DNA of 64,000 nt from Falsihalocynthiibacter halioticoli (GTDB lineage: Bacteria > Pseudomonadota > Alphaproteobacteria > Rhodobacterales > Rhodobacteraceae): positions 682,001 through 746,000 of the forward strand of contig NZ_JAOYFC010000002.1 in NCBI RefSeq assembly GCF_025802015.1, given 5' to 3'. Below, in pieces: positions 35,313 through 43,977 of this stretch. The translations under genes and the position numbers were made by a program. A model generated the notes under the pieces. It made no database searches. It was not told the DNA's origin and saw nothing but the letters and a program-made list of their open reading frames with translations. The first letter of the stretch is position 1. Every line of letters starts with the position of its first letter.

Positions 35313-35828
35313 ATGACAGCTAAACAAAACCGACCGATCGTCTCTTCGCGGCACCTTGCAGAGGGCGAAGGGCGAGCATCTTCCGAATATGAATTCGGCC
35401 TTATTGTGGCCTACAACGCGTTTACCCGATGGATACAACGCTGCATGGCAGCTGCGGGTTTTCCGGAACTTAGCGCGACTGAAATTTTGGTTCTTCACAA
35501 TACGAACCATCGGGACCGCAAGAAGCGTCTCACCGATATCGCATTTTTATTGAATATCGAAGACACGCACACCATCACATACGCATTGCGCAAACTTGTA
35601 AAACTCGAGCTTTTGACCACGGAGAAGCGCGGCAAAGAGGTCTTTTACGCAACATCCGAAGCCGGTCAACAAGCCTGCGCAGCCTACCGTGACATCAGAA
35701 ATCAGTGCCTTGTTGACGGGCTCAACCACACTGGTTTGTCAGATGATGATCTTGCCGAGATGGCAAAAGCCTTGCGGTTGTTGTCTGGCCACTATGACCA
35801 AGCAAGCCGATCCGCGTCGTCGTTGTGA
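35313..35828 (+). CDS. Winged-helix (MarR-like) regulator next to the 5-oxoprolinase genes
   Basis: A 171-residue DNA-binding protein: 'EYEFGLIVAYNAFTRWIQRCMAAAGFPELSATEILVLHN' then a winged helix 'KKRLTDIAFLLNIEDTHTITYALRKLVKLELLTTEKRGKEVFYATSEAG'. This type is frequently found next to pxp genes in roseobacters and probably regulates them. A TTG at 35307 is also possible as a start; the ATG at 35313 is preferred. It is 68 bp upstream of pxpB and on the same strand. Confidence 0.85.
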   Translation: MTAKQNRPIVSSRHLAEGEGRASSEYEFGLIVAYNAFTRWIQRCMAAAGFPELSATEILVLHNTNHRDRKKRLTDIAFLLNIEDTHTITYALRKLVKLELLTTEKRGKEVFYATSEAGQQACAAYRDIRNQCLVDGLNHTGLSDDDLAEMAKALRLLSGHYDQASRSASSL

Positions 35829-35896
35829 AGGCCTCATTGTCAAAACGTTGATAAATTGTCATTATGTGAAACCCAACGATAAAAGGCAGCGCGCAA

Positions 35897-36673
35897 ATGC
35901 CCTCACCAAGTCAACCATTGCTGCGAGACGTCGGCCTGTCAGGGCTATTAGTGACGTTTTCAGACACGCTCACAGACGGGGCAAACAGCGCCGCCCTTGC
36001 TTTCAGAGCCGCAATTGACAGCGCCGATGTTGAAGGCATTCTGGAAACAACGACTTCACTCACATCGGTATTGATATCATTCGATATTTCGCTTTTGTCG
36101 CGAGATGATCTACGCGTGTGCGTTCTTGAGATGCTGGGCGAGCAAGATTGGGAAGCTGCCCCACTGCCAACGCCGCATAAGCTTTGGCACATTCCGGCGT
36201 GTTTCGCCGGTGAATATGCCCCACAACTCGGAGAAGCCGCAGAACTTGCAGGTATCTCGGAGGCACGCGCCATACAAGAGATTGAGGCAACGACCCTGCG
36301 TGTCATGACTTTGGGTTTTGCTCCTGGGCAACCATATCTCGGCAGTCTGCCTGACAATTGGAACATACCTCGCCAAACGGGGCTGACAAAAAGCGTACCA
36401 CGAGGCGCAGTCACGGTCGCAATTCGCCAGATCACAACGTTCACAAACTCCGCTCCAACTGGATGGCGGCAGATTGGCCAAATGGCATTTGAAAACTTCA
36501 GCATAGATGGCAAAACGCCAATTGCGCTGACACCAGGCGACGAAGTCAGGTTTCACGCTATTTCCGAGCGCACGTTTGCAAAACTGCTTCAAAACCCAGG
36601 CGCTCCCTACTCCGACCTCCCCGGAACGCCATCAGGCAATGGCGGAGCAAGCTTTGAGGTCGTCGGCGTATGA
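35897..36673 (+). CDS. pxpB: 5-oxoprolinase subunit PxpB (KipI-like)
   Basis: A 258-residue subunit of the ATP-dependent prokaryotic 5-oxoprolinase PxpABC, which opens 5-oxoproline to glutamate. It has the cyclophilin-like allophanate-hydrolase subunit 1 fold with 'LKLWHIPACFAGEYAPQL'-like text, 'TLRVMTLGFAPGQPYLGSLPDNWNIPRQ' and 'PRGAVTVAIRQITTFTNSAPTGWRQIGQ'. The stop overlaps the ATG of pxpC (36670-36673), indicating coupled synthesis of the two heteromer partners. Confidence 0.92.
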   Translation: MPSPSQPLLRDVGLSGLLVTFSDTLTDGANSAALAFRAAIDSADVEGILETTTSLTSVLISFDISLLSRDDLRVCVLEMLGEQDWEAAPLPTPHKLWHIPACFAGEYAPQLGEAAELAGISEARAIQEIEATTLRVMTLGFAPGQPYLGSLPDNWNIPRQTGLTKSVPRGAVTVAIRQITTFTNSAPTGWRQIGQMAFENFSIDGKTPIALTPGDEVRFHAISERTFAKLLQNPGAPYSDLPGTPSGNGGASFEVVGV

Positions 36674-37692
36674 CCAGACTTTTTGTTCGAAACATTGGCC
36701 CTCTCGCAACCATTCAGGATTTGGGAAGAACTGGTGTCATTGCCAAAGGACTCTCGCGCGGAGGTGCCGCCGATCCCGTTGCGCATGTCGAAGGCTCCGC
36801 GCTGCTAAACCAAAGCACCGACAACGCCTCGCTAGAAATGGCAGGGTTCGGAGGGACGTTCGAGGCGCAGGGTACGGTTTACATTGCCCTAACCGGCGCA
36901 CCGATGAGTGCCTCAATAGATGGCCGACCTATCAAATGGAACTCTAGCCACAAGCTGAACGATGGAGAAACCCTGTCCATCGGCTCTGCATTGTCTGGAA
37001 CTTACGGATATCTGCATGTTGGCGGCGGGTTTCAAACGCCATGTTTTCTAGGAAGCCGGTCTGCGCATCTAACTGCTGGAATTGGTAAGCGTGTCGAAAC
37101 AGGTGAAAACCTACCTGTTGGATCATACAACGCGGAGGGCTTCATTAGCTCCACCCTTGATAGCGACAGACGGTTTGGCGGTGGAAAGGTACGCATTTTA
37201 CCCTCGGTGCACACCGCGCTGTTTTCAGAAGAAGAACGACAGAGGTTCACGCAGACCAGCTTCACGCGGTCCATCAATAGCAATCGCCAAGGGGCCGAAC
37301 TTGTCTATGATGGCGAAGGGTTCACCACGAAATCAGCTCTCTCTATCCTGTCTGAGCCGATGTTTGCGGGAGACATTCAAATGACCGGCGCGGGAAAGCC
37401 TTTTGTGCTCTTGCCGGAGTGTCAGACGACGGGTGGATACCCAAGAATTGGGATGGTTCTACCAGATGATTTACCGACTATAGCGCAGGCACCAGTTGGT
37501 ACAGAACTTCGCTTTCGCTTCATAGACTATGAAGAAGCAAAACAGGTGCATAGGCCGGTTGACGTTCTTTACAAATCGCTTCGATCGAAAGTGAGACCGC
37601 TGCTTCGGGATCCAAATGACATCAAAGACTTGCTAGGGTATCAACTCATTAGTGGAGCCATAACAGGCTGGGACACGGAAAACGGAGGCTAA
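36670..37692 (+). CDS. pxpC: 5-oxoprolinase subunit PxpC (biotin-dependent carboxyltransferase-like fold, KipA)
   Basis: A 340-residue subunit with 'IGPLATIQDLGRTGVIAKGLSRGGAADPVAH' at the N terminus (family consensus PG..ttiQD.GR.G), 'YLHVGGGFQTPCFLGSRSAHL' mid-protein and 'MTGAGKPFVLLPECQTTGGYPRIG' near the C terminus. It forms the complex with PxpB and PxpA. The pxpA start codon is 1 bp beyond its stop. Confidence 0.92.
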   Translation: MTRLFVRNIGPLATIQDLGRTGVIAKGLSRGGAADPVAHVEGSALLNQSTDNASLEMAGFGGTFEAQGTVYIALTGAPMSASIDGRPIKWNSSHKLNDGETLSIGSALSGTYGYLHVGGGFQTPCFLGSRSAHLTAGIGKRVETGENLPVGSYNAEGFISSTLDSDRRFGGGKVRILPSVHTALFSEEERQRFTQTSFTRSINSNRQGAELVYDGEGFTTKSALSILSEPMFAGDIQMTGAGKPFVLLPECQTTGGYPRIGMVLPDDLPTIAQAPVGTELRFRFIDYEEAKQVHRPVDVLYKSLRSKVRPLLRDPNDIKDLLGYQLISGAITGWDTENGG

Positions 37693-37693
37693 A

Positions 37694-38473
37694 ATGGCTC
37701 AACTGATCGATCTAAACGCGGATATGGGCGAGTCTTTTGGCGACTGGACCATGGGGAATGATGAAGCACTGCTAAATGTCGTTACCTCCGCCAATATAGC
37801 GTGCGGATTTCATGCTGGTGACCCAGATGTGATGGCAAAGACAATGGCCCGTGCGCATGAGAATGGTGTGGGCATCGGCGCGCACCCCGGCTTTCCAGAC
37901 TTGCAAGGTTTTGGTCGTCGGCGCATGTCGATTACGCCAAATACGCTGGCCAATATGGTCCGGTATCAGCTAGGTGCCGCGCGCGCGATGGCGGCGGCCC
38001 AAGGGCTAAAGGTCCGGCACTTTAAACTCCATGGCGCGCTGTCAAATATGGCATCCGAAGATAAAGACATTGCGCGTACCTGCTATGAAGCTGCGCTGAG
38101 CGTTGATCCAGATATTATCCTTGTAGTTCTTGCCGCAACTCCGATGCAGGAGGTTGCTCAAGAGCTTCGAGCGCGGTGGGCCGCTGAAGTTTTCGCAGAT
38201 CGAGCATACAACGACGACGCAACGCTTGTTGATCGGTCCATTGATGGGGCGGTTATACATGATCCTGAACTCGCGAGTTCACGGATACTTGCGATGCTTG
38301 AGGAAGGCGCAATAATTTCCGAAAGCGGAAAACGTATCCCGACTCCTATCGACACGATATGCACCCATGGTGACACAGAAAACGCTTTGGAAATTGCGCG
38401 ACAACTTCGCAAGAAGCTCAAAAGTGCGGGATTTACGCTAGCACCGATGGAAGGCACAGGTAAGGCAGGCTAG
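37694..38473 (+). CDS. pxpA: 5-oxoprolinase subunit PxpA (LamB/YcsF family)
   Basis: A 259-residue TIM-barrel-like subunit. It starts 'IDLNADMGESFGDWTMGNDEALLNVVTSANIACGFHAGDPDVM', the diagnostic LamB/YcsF opening, and contains 'GVGIGAHPGFPDLQGFGRRRM' and 'HGDTENALEIARQL'. With PxpB and PxpC it hydrolyses 5-oxoproline. Ends 4 bp into the convergent acyltransferase gene (overlap at 38470-38473). Confidence 0.93.
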   Translation: MAQLIDLNADMGESFGDWTMGNDEALLNVVTSANIACGFHAGDPDVMAKTMARAHENGVGIGAHPGFPDLQGFGRRRMSITPNTLANMVRYQLGAARAMAAAQGLKVRHFKLHGALSNMASEDKDIARTCYEAALSVDPDIILVVLAATPMQEVAQELRARWAAEVFADRAYNDDATLVDRSIDGAVIHDPELASSRILAMLEEGAIISESGKRIPTPIDTICTHGDTENALEIARQLRKKLKSAGFTLAPMEGTGKAG

Positions 38474-38988
38474 AGCTGCTCCAAATACTCTTCTTCGGTA
38501 AAAATCGTAGCTTTGTCTTTCGGGTTGGTCAGGTCCACCTCAACAATCCGGCGCGTGCCGCTATTTTCAAGAACGCGGCGAAAGCGAAACTGTCCGTCGG
38601 TGAACTGCCCCGGCACCATAGTCCAACGGCTTATGCTAGCGGTTAACCCTTTGTAAGGTGCGACTATGTCGATGATCCAGCGACGATCACCAGAGTTCCA
38701 ATCCTCGTCTTTCAAAATCTCGCCGGAGACATAACGGCGCTCCGCGTCGGCACTCATGTTGGCCCAAGTCAGTAGACCGCGCGGGATACCATCAAAACGG
38801 AAAACCTGAAATTGCTTCAGTGCAATCGGCTGCTCAAAAGCCGCTCGCATGTTCGCGACGCTCATGCGCGCATGCCACGGGCTCCGAAAAGCAAGAAACA
38901 TGAAGTCGCCGTAAATACGAAGCGTTTCAGCAGAGGGGGCCTCGGAGGCAGGAATATCGCGGCCGGCAGAATCTTGTAGTTTGCTCAT
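38470..38988 (-). CDS. Toxin-activating lysine-acyltransferase (HlyC/RtxC family)
   Basis: A 172-residue acyltransferase of the HlyC family, which in pathogens transfers a fatty acyl group from acyl-ACP to lysines of RTX proteins. The match is clear: catalytic His candidate H39 in 'RSPWHARMSV' (HlyC 'SPLHR'), 'GLLTWANMSADAERRYVSG', and 'DEDWNSGDRRWIIDIVAPY' with D107 at the catalytic Asp position. Its ATG overlaps the stop of the upstream Hint-protein gene in an ATGA. No RTX-repeat substrate is encoded in the window, so its target is either the Hint protein or something elsewhere. Confidence 0.88.
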   Translation of the reverse strand: MSKLQDSAGRDIPASEAPSAETLRIYGDFMFLAFRSPWHARMSVANMRAAFEQPIALKQFQVFRFDGIPRGLLTWANMSADAERRYVSGEILKDEDWNSGDRRWIIDIVAPYKGLTASISRWTMVPGQFTDGQFRFRRVLENSGTRRIVEVDLTNPKDKATIFTEEEYLEQL

Positions 38989-39983
38989 GATTGCGAGGCG
39001 GCCTTCTTAACATCGATTTGTTCAATTTCACGAAGCAGACTGCCCTCAAATCCTTTGAGGGGCAAACGCGCAGGTGGGCCAAAGCCCTCTGGGTTTTGCA
39101 TCAGTTCTGGAAACAATGCCTCGAGTTCGGCAACGGTACCGGCATTCAACGTATCCAAAACATAATCGCCTGGGAAAAAGCTCTCGGTCGCCGCACCATT
39201 GGTTAACATGATCTCGTGGCGGTCAAACAAAACATGGAAATACTCGACATCGTCAATGTCACTTGCGACACGGATATCGGTATCATTCACAAGGCTTTTA
39301 GCTGAAACAAGTATTTCGCTTTCGCCGAAAAAAAGCTCTGCTTTGCTGCTCGATAAAAGGACACGGTGCTGTGGAGAAACAAGGAGATCGCTGGTCGGGG
39401 TATTATTGCCAAGCGCGCCAGCGGAAATCCTGATGGGGCGAAGTTCGGGAAGGTGCTCAAGGTCTGTTCCATTCAGAGTTCTTGAACCAATCCATTTGAC
39501 TGGTTTCAGACCTGAATCCACGGTCTGGACCAAGTCACCGACTTCGAGGTCTTCAACAAGCGTCAAACCGTTCTGGGTTTGAATTTCGGTTCCACGTTGA
39601 ACGCAGATAGCGATATTGATCGTGACAAGATCGGCGTCAAATTCGTCATCGTCTGGGTCGTTGGGATCATTGTAACTATAGCCTGTAACGGTAAATGTTA
39701 TTACCGCTCCACCATTGGCGACGATCGCAGCTGTGTGTGCAGAGAAATCAAACGTCAGTATTCCATTTGCATCAATCGTAGGAGTTCCATAAGCCGTCGT
39801 GCTTAAGTCAGAGACAAAGTACTCATCGGATTCTGCACCACCTGATCCCAGTCCATCAGCATCTAGATCAAAGTCACCAGTTACCAGAAGGTCGGATTTC
39901 TGAACATCGAACGTCCATTCAGCAACACTTCCGAGGCCGCTTCCAACCGCATTACCGGAGACCTCTGTAATATTATAACCCAT
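38985..39983 (-). CDS. Hint-domain (hedgehog/intein-type) secreted-type protein
   Basis: A 332-residue protein. Residues 1-125 form a Thr/Gly/Asp-rich beta domain (cadherin-like or calcium-binding, with 'DLDADGLGSGG' and 'DPNDPDDDEFDAD'). A Hint domain starts at C127 ('ICVQRGTEIQT'), continues with 'VEDLEVGDLVQTVDSG', 'LRPIRISAGALGN', 'DLLVSPQHRVLLSS' and ends with 'HVLFDRHEIMLTNGA' followed by the usual C-terminal tail. Such domains self-cleave in other proteins. No Sec signal peptide is visible, suggesting type I secretion. Translationally coupled with the acyltransferase gene. Confidence 0.87.
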   Translation of the reverse strand: MGYNITEVSGNAVGSGLGSVAEWTFDVQKSDLLVTGDFDLDADGLGSGGAESDEYFVSDLSTTAYGTPTIDANGILTFDFSAHTAAIVANGGAVITFTVTGYSYNDPNDPDDDEFDADLVTINIAICVQRGTEIQTQNGLTLVEDLEVGDLVQTVDSGLKPVKWIGSRTLNGTDLEHLPELRPIRISAGALGNNTPTSDLLVSPQHRVLLSSSKAELFFGESEILVSAKSLVNDTDIRVASDIDDVEYFHVLFDRHEIMLTNGAATESFFPGDYVLDTLNAGTVAELEALFPELMQNPEGFGPPARLPLKGFEGSLLREIEQIDVKKAASQS

Positions 39984-40118
39984 ATTCTCGCTACTCTTAC
40001 GCTATCTGGAACACCATATTATGCCATCACCACGCACATATACCAAATTCCTGTCCAAAATGCGGCATTACAATCACTCCGATGGTGCACCGCGTATTTG
40101 ATGCAACACTTAAAGCAA

Positions 40119-40862
40119 CTAAGACCCCGTGAGGAACACAAGAACCACCGAGCCGATTGCCAAAACCGCATATGGCAGCATGCTCGCGTGGAACCAAGAA
40201 CTTGGGTCGCGATACCCTACGTTAACCGCAATATTTGACGCTAAGTTCAGCGTCAGATGCAACAGGATAGCAGGAAGTATTGAGCCCCCGGAAAGGGTAT
40301 AGGCCGCACCGATAATCACAGAATACAACATCACGTGAACCAGAAACGCGGGGAGCGATATTTTTGCGTGAGGTGAATCAATTCCCCAAAGCGGAAGGTG
40401 CCAAACCGCCCAGACCACACCAACCGCAAGCGAGGCAACAAGCCATCCGAATTGCGGCGCTAACTGCTCCTGCATAAAGCCGCGCCAGCCCAATTCTTCA
40501 CCCAGCGGACCGAGCAGAAGATTAAACACGACCATGCCCACAAGAGCGCCCACTCCGATCTTGCTCGCCTTTTCCGGCGCGCGTTTTCGCATAAGGAACA
40601 AAACCACAAGCGGAGATAAAACGAGGAGCCAAGCAGACATAGGTACGCCCGAAACTTTGACGGCGCGCCCAAGCAGCTCAATAAGATTGCCGTTCGCATA
40701 GCTCAAAATCATCGCCGCAAGTGACGGGCCCCACACCATAACGAGCCAGAACGGTAACCCTTTCAGATTGTCGGGGCTTCGCGCGAAAGGGAGCACGAAA
40801 ATACAAGCAAACCCTAATAGCGAAATAGCAAAAGTGAGGGCAAGAAATTGAAATACGATCAT
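40119..40862 (-). CDS. CPBP-family intramembrane metalloprotease
   Basis: A 247-residue multi-helix membrane protein of the CAAX-protease/bacteriocin-processing family. The active-site motifs are visible: 'GEELGWRGFMQEQL' (EExxxR) and 'WAVWHLPLWG' (FxxxH-type), with further helices after. Isolated gene; substrate unknown. Confidence 0.88.
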   Translation of the reverse strand: MIVFQFLALTFAISLLGFACIFVLPFARSPDNLKGLPFWLVMVWGPSLAAMILSYANGNLIELLGRAVKVSGVPMSAWLLVLSPLVVLFLMRKRAPEKASKIGVGALVGMVVFNLLLGPLGEELGWRGFMQEQLAPQFGWLVASLAVGVVWAVWHLPLWGIDSPHAKISLPAFLVHVMLYSVIIGAAYTLSGGSILPAILLHLTLNLASNIAVNVGYRDPSSWFHASMLPYAVLAIGSVVLVFLTGS

Positions 40863-40944
40863 AAAATGGTCCAGTTAAATCAACGTCGCATAGTGTTGTT
40901 CAAATTCCGAAGGATTGCAGCCATTTAATTTCGGAAGCGTTGTT

Positions 40945-41736
40945 TTACTGCTCGGTATGGCGATTTTGTCGATCCACGGCCGATGGGGTTAATTCGTCGA
41001 AGTAATCGCGATGTTGATTGTGCAGCGCATCAAGAGCCTTGAAAATGGACTGACAGTGTTCTCTGACAAGCTGGGATGCTCGATCACTTTCACCAGCAAC
41101 AACAGCTTTAAAAATAGCCTGATGCTCGGAAAACAGAACCGTGGGATGCCCATCAACTCGAAGCGAAATACCCCGCAATCGGTCGAGATGGGCCTTCTCT
41201 CGATCTAAAGCCGCTTCGACGCGCATCAGGTCGGTCGCTTTTGCCAACAAACCGTGAAACTCGTCATCCAAAGCATGAAAGCCCTGAAAGTCTTCATTTT
41301 CTGCGGCAATTTTCTGCTGCTGCAGGTTACCTTCTAAGGCTGCAATGACTTGGCTGCTTATCCCTTTTGTGGCGAGTTTTTGCACCACTGCGACTTCAAT
41401 TGCTTCTCGCAAGAATTGCGCTTCGTGAATCCTTTCGCGGCTCAACTTTGCAACAAAACTCCCACGGCTTGGTAAGGTCTTTATGAGCCCCTCTTCGCGC
41501 AGTTTTTGAAAGGCTTCGCGAACGGGGGTTCGACTTGCCCCCAACATCGAGGCAACTTCGCTTTCGGAGATCGAAGCGCCTGGGGCAAGCTGCATGCTCT
41601 GAATATGCCGTCGGAGTAGCCCGTAAATCTGACCGCCCGCGCGGTGCAATGTATCTATTCGCGGGAGTTCCAAGTCCCGCACAGACATTGAGGGGACAAA
41701 AGGAAGCTGTGAGTGATTTTGTCTGTTTTCAGCCAA
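40945..41736 (-). CDS. GntR-family (FCD) transcriptional regulator
   Basis: A 263-residue regulator with GntR winged helix (about 35-100, 'LAPGASISESEVASMLGASRTPVREAFQKLREEGLIKTLPSRGSFVAKL') and an FCD effector domain with candidate metal-binding residues 'FHALDDEFHGLL' and 'EHQAIFKAV'. Divergent from the first Gfo/Idh/MocA gene; it likely controls this pair. Confidence 0.9.
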   Translation of the reverse strand: MAENRQNHSQLPFVPSMSVRDLELPRIDTLHRAGGQIYGLLRRHIQSMQLAPGASISESEVASMLGASRTPVREAFQKLREEGLIKTLPSRGSFVAKLSRERIHEAQFLREAIEVAVVQKLATKGISSQVIAALEGNLQQQKIAAENEDFQGFHALDDEFHGLLAKATDLMRVEAALDREKAHLDRLRGISLRVDGHPTVLFSEHQAIFKAVVAGESDRASQLVREHCQSIFKALDALHNQHRDYFDELTPSAVDRQNRHTEQ

Positions 41737-41791
41737 ACGGGTAAGCGCCTTTCACATGAAAGATTGCGGTCCGGCATATTCTCCTTTGAGG

Positions 41792-41803
41792 CCGGTATAC
41801 TGG
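41792..41803. promoter_or_regulatory. Imperfect palindrome, candidate GntR operator
   Basis: CCGGTATACTGG, with a perfect GTATAC centre and 10 of 12 symmetric positions, lies between the divergent GntR and oxidoreductase genes. Many FCD-type GntR sites have the form TGGTATACCA. Followed directly by a related half-site TGGTATGC. Confidence 0.45.
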
Positions 41804-41845
41804 TATGCTACTCTGTTTGAGACGCTGTGAATAGGGAGAAAACTA

Positions 41846-42886
41846 ATGGAAATTGCGCTTGTTGGCCTCGGAATGGTTGCAGGAACACATGCTAAAGCGA
41901 TCCAATCCATTGGGGATGATGTTCGGCTCGCTGGCGTTCTATCGCGCCACAAGGACCGCGCCGAAAAATTCGTTGAGGAACACTGTTCCGAAACCGCCGA
42001 CCCTATCACCATATATGAGAATATTTCCGAAATCGCTGCTGATCCGCGAATTGAAATTGTTGCGCTCTGCACCCCGCCCAATGCGCGCACAGAAATCGTG
42101 AAGGAGCTTGCGGAGGCAGGAAAACACATTCTCATAGAAAAGCCACTTGAGCGAACGCTCACTGCCGCCACAGAAATCGTCGAGATTTGCGAAAACAACA
42201 ACGTGATGCTTGGCGTCTTCTTTCAGCATCGATTGCGACAGTCTGCGCTCGCGGCTCGTGAAGCCTTGGCGCAAGGAAAACTCGGAGAGATCGCGGCGGT
42301 CGAAATCAACGTACCGTGGTGGCGGGAGCAAGCCTATTACGATGAACCAGGAAGAGGTACTTATGCGCGCGATGGCGGCGGGGTTCTCATTTCCCAATCC
42401 ATCCACACGATTGACGTCGCTATCAGCCTTGTTGGCCAAGTTTCCCGAGTTCAAGCGATGGCACGCACGACATCGCTGCACGAGATGGAATCCGAGGACT
42501 TCGTGTCTGCGGGGCTAGAATTCGCTAATGGCGCGGTTGGCTCGCTCCTCGCAAGTACAGCGAGCTATCCGGGAAGCGCGGAGAGCATCACTATCCACGG
42601 CACCAAGGGGTCTGCGAGCTTGGTATCCGGCAAATTCACACTGAGCTATCAGGATGGAACATCGGAAGTCGTTGGGGAGGAAGTCGCCTCAGGCGGAGGA
42701 GCGGACCCGATGGCATTTACGCACGCGTGGCATCAAGCGGTGGTTGAGGATTTTGTCGACGCGGTTCGCAATGACCGTGCCCCAGCAATAACTGGACGCG
42801 ACGCTCTAAAAGTACAGTCGCTGATTGAAGCCATCACCAAATCATCGCGCGAGGGTCGCATTCTTGATGTGCCCGCAACGGAGTAA
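41846..42886 (+). CDS. Gfo/Idh/MocA-family NAD(P)-dependent oxidoreductase
   Basis: A 346-residue sugar/inositol-type dehydrogenase: Rossmann start 'EIALVGLGMVAGTHAKAI', 'ALCTPPNARTEIVKELAEAGKHILIEKPLERT' (EKP motif) and the C-terminal alpha/beta domain. First of two related but not identical oxidoreductase genes (gap 7 bp). Substrate unknown; may be an oxidised intermediate in degradation of a glycoside. Confidence 0.9.
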   Translation: MEIALVGLGMVAGTHAKAIQSIGDDVRLAGVLSRHKDRAEKFVEEHCSETADPITIYENISEIAADPRIEIVALCTPPNARTEIVKELAEAGKHILIEKPLERTLTAATEIVEICENNNVMLGVFFQHRLRQSALAAREALAQGKLGEIAAVEINVPWWREQAYYDEPGRGTYARDGGGVLISQSIHTIDVAISLVGQVSRVQAMARTTSLHEMESEDFVSAGLEFANGAVGSLLASTASYPGSAESITIHGTKGSASLVSGKFTLSYQDGTSEVVGEEVASGGGADPMAFTHAWHQAVVEDFVDAVRNDRAPAITGRDALKVQSLIEAITKSSREGRILDVPATE

Positions 42887-42893
42887 TTCACCA

Positions 42894-43904
42894 ATGACAC
42901 TTAAATTTGCCGCTCTGGGCATTGAACATCGTCACATCTATGGCATGGCCCAAAACATGATTGACGCCGGCGCAGATTTTGTCGGCTGGTGGAATGATGG
43001 GCCAACTGGCGTTGAAGCGGGCTTGCGCAAAAGATTTCCAGATGTTCCCCAAATCACAAACCGGCAAGACATCATTGACGACCCCGAGATCGACCTAATC
43101 TTGATCGCAGACGTGCCAAACAATCGCGCGCAGTTGGCAATTGAGGCAATGGAAGCGGGCAAGGATATTATGGCAGACAAGCCTGGCTGTACAACGTTAG
43201 AGCAACTCCAAAAAATTCAATCGTGCGTCGCAAAAACAGGCCGAATTTGGACCGTCGATTTTTCAGAGCGCTTTGAAGTTGCCTCAGTCACGCGAGCCGC
43301 AGAACTGGTTGCCGATGGCGCAATCGGGCGTGTGATTCAGACCGTGGGCTTGGGCCCGCACAGGCTCAATAAAGAGACACGACCAGAGTGGTTTTTCGAC
43401 AAGGACGCTTATGGTGGCATCCTTACCGATATCGCGTCCCACCAGATCGACCAGTTTCTATTCTTCACTGGCTCGACGGACGCTGAAATCACTATGGCCA
43501 ACGCCGCAAATTATGCCAATCCTGAGACGCCAGGCTTGCAAGATTTTGGCGAATTATCAATCAAGAGCGACAAAGGCCACGGCTATGTGCGCGTCGACTG
43601 GTATACGCCAGACGCCCTTCCCAATTGGGGTGACGGCCGCCTGACGATCCTAGGGACAGAAGGGTATATCGAGCTCCGCAAATACGTTGATCTCGGCGGC
43701 AAAGATGGGATTGACCATCTGTTCCTCGTCAACGGAACGCGCTGCGAACGGATTGATTGCTCTGATGCCGGGCTGCCATATTTCAAACGCCTTGTGCACG
43801 ACATCCAAAACAGGACTGAAACCGCTGTTCCGCAAGCTCATACATTCAAGGTCATGGAACTAGGCATCAAAGCGCAGAATTTGGCAGACGGACAAAGCAC
43901 CTAG
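42894..43904 (+). CDS. Gfo/Idh/MocA-family oxidoreductase, second copy
   Basis: A 336-residue member of the same superfamily with 'KFAALGIEHRHIYGMAQNMIDAGADFVGWW' at the N terminus and 'MADKPGCTTLEQL' (DKP in place of EKP). The ATG at 42894 with GGAG upstream is preferred over an earlier frame opening inside the first gene. The pair may form a two-step oxidoreduction, as in keto-glycoside pathways; this is inference. A possible hairpin (GACAAG...CTTGTC, about 43957-43976) lies between this and the convergent GH2 gene. Confidence 0.88.
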   Translation: MTLKFAALGIEHRHIYGMAQNMIDAGADFVGWWNDGPTGVEAGLRKRFPDVPQITNRQDIIDDPEIDLILIADVPNNRAQLAIEAMEAGKDIMADKPGCTTLEQLQKIQSCVAKTGRIWTVDFSERFEVASVTRAAELVADGAIGRVIQTVGLGPHRLNKETRPEWFFDKDAYGGILTDIASHQIDQFLFFTGSTDAEITMANAANYANPETPGLQDFGELSIKSDKGHGYVRVDWYTPDALPNWGDGRLTILGTEGYIELRKYVDLGGKDGIDHLFLVNGTRCERIDCSDAGLPYFKRLVHDIQNRTETAVPQAHTFKVMELGIKAQNLADGQST

Positions 43905-43977
43905 GTTTGCGACATGCCATTGATATCAGGCCCGACCAATCTTTTTGGGCGGACCTGACAAGCGTTTTGCCTTGTCG

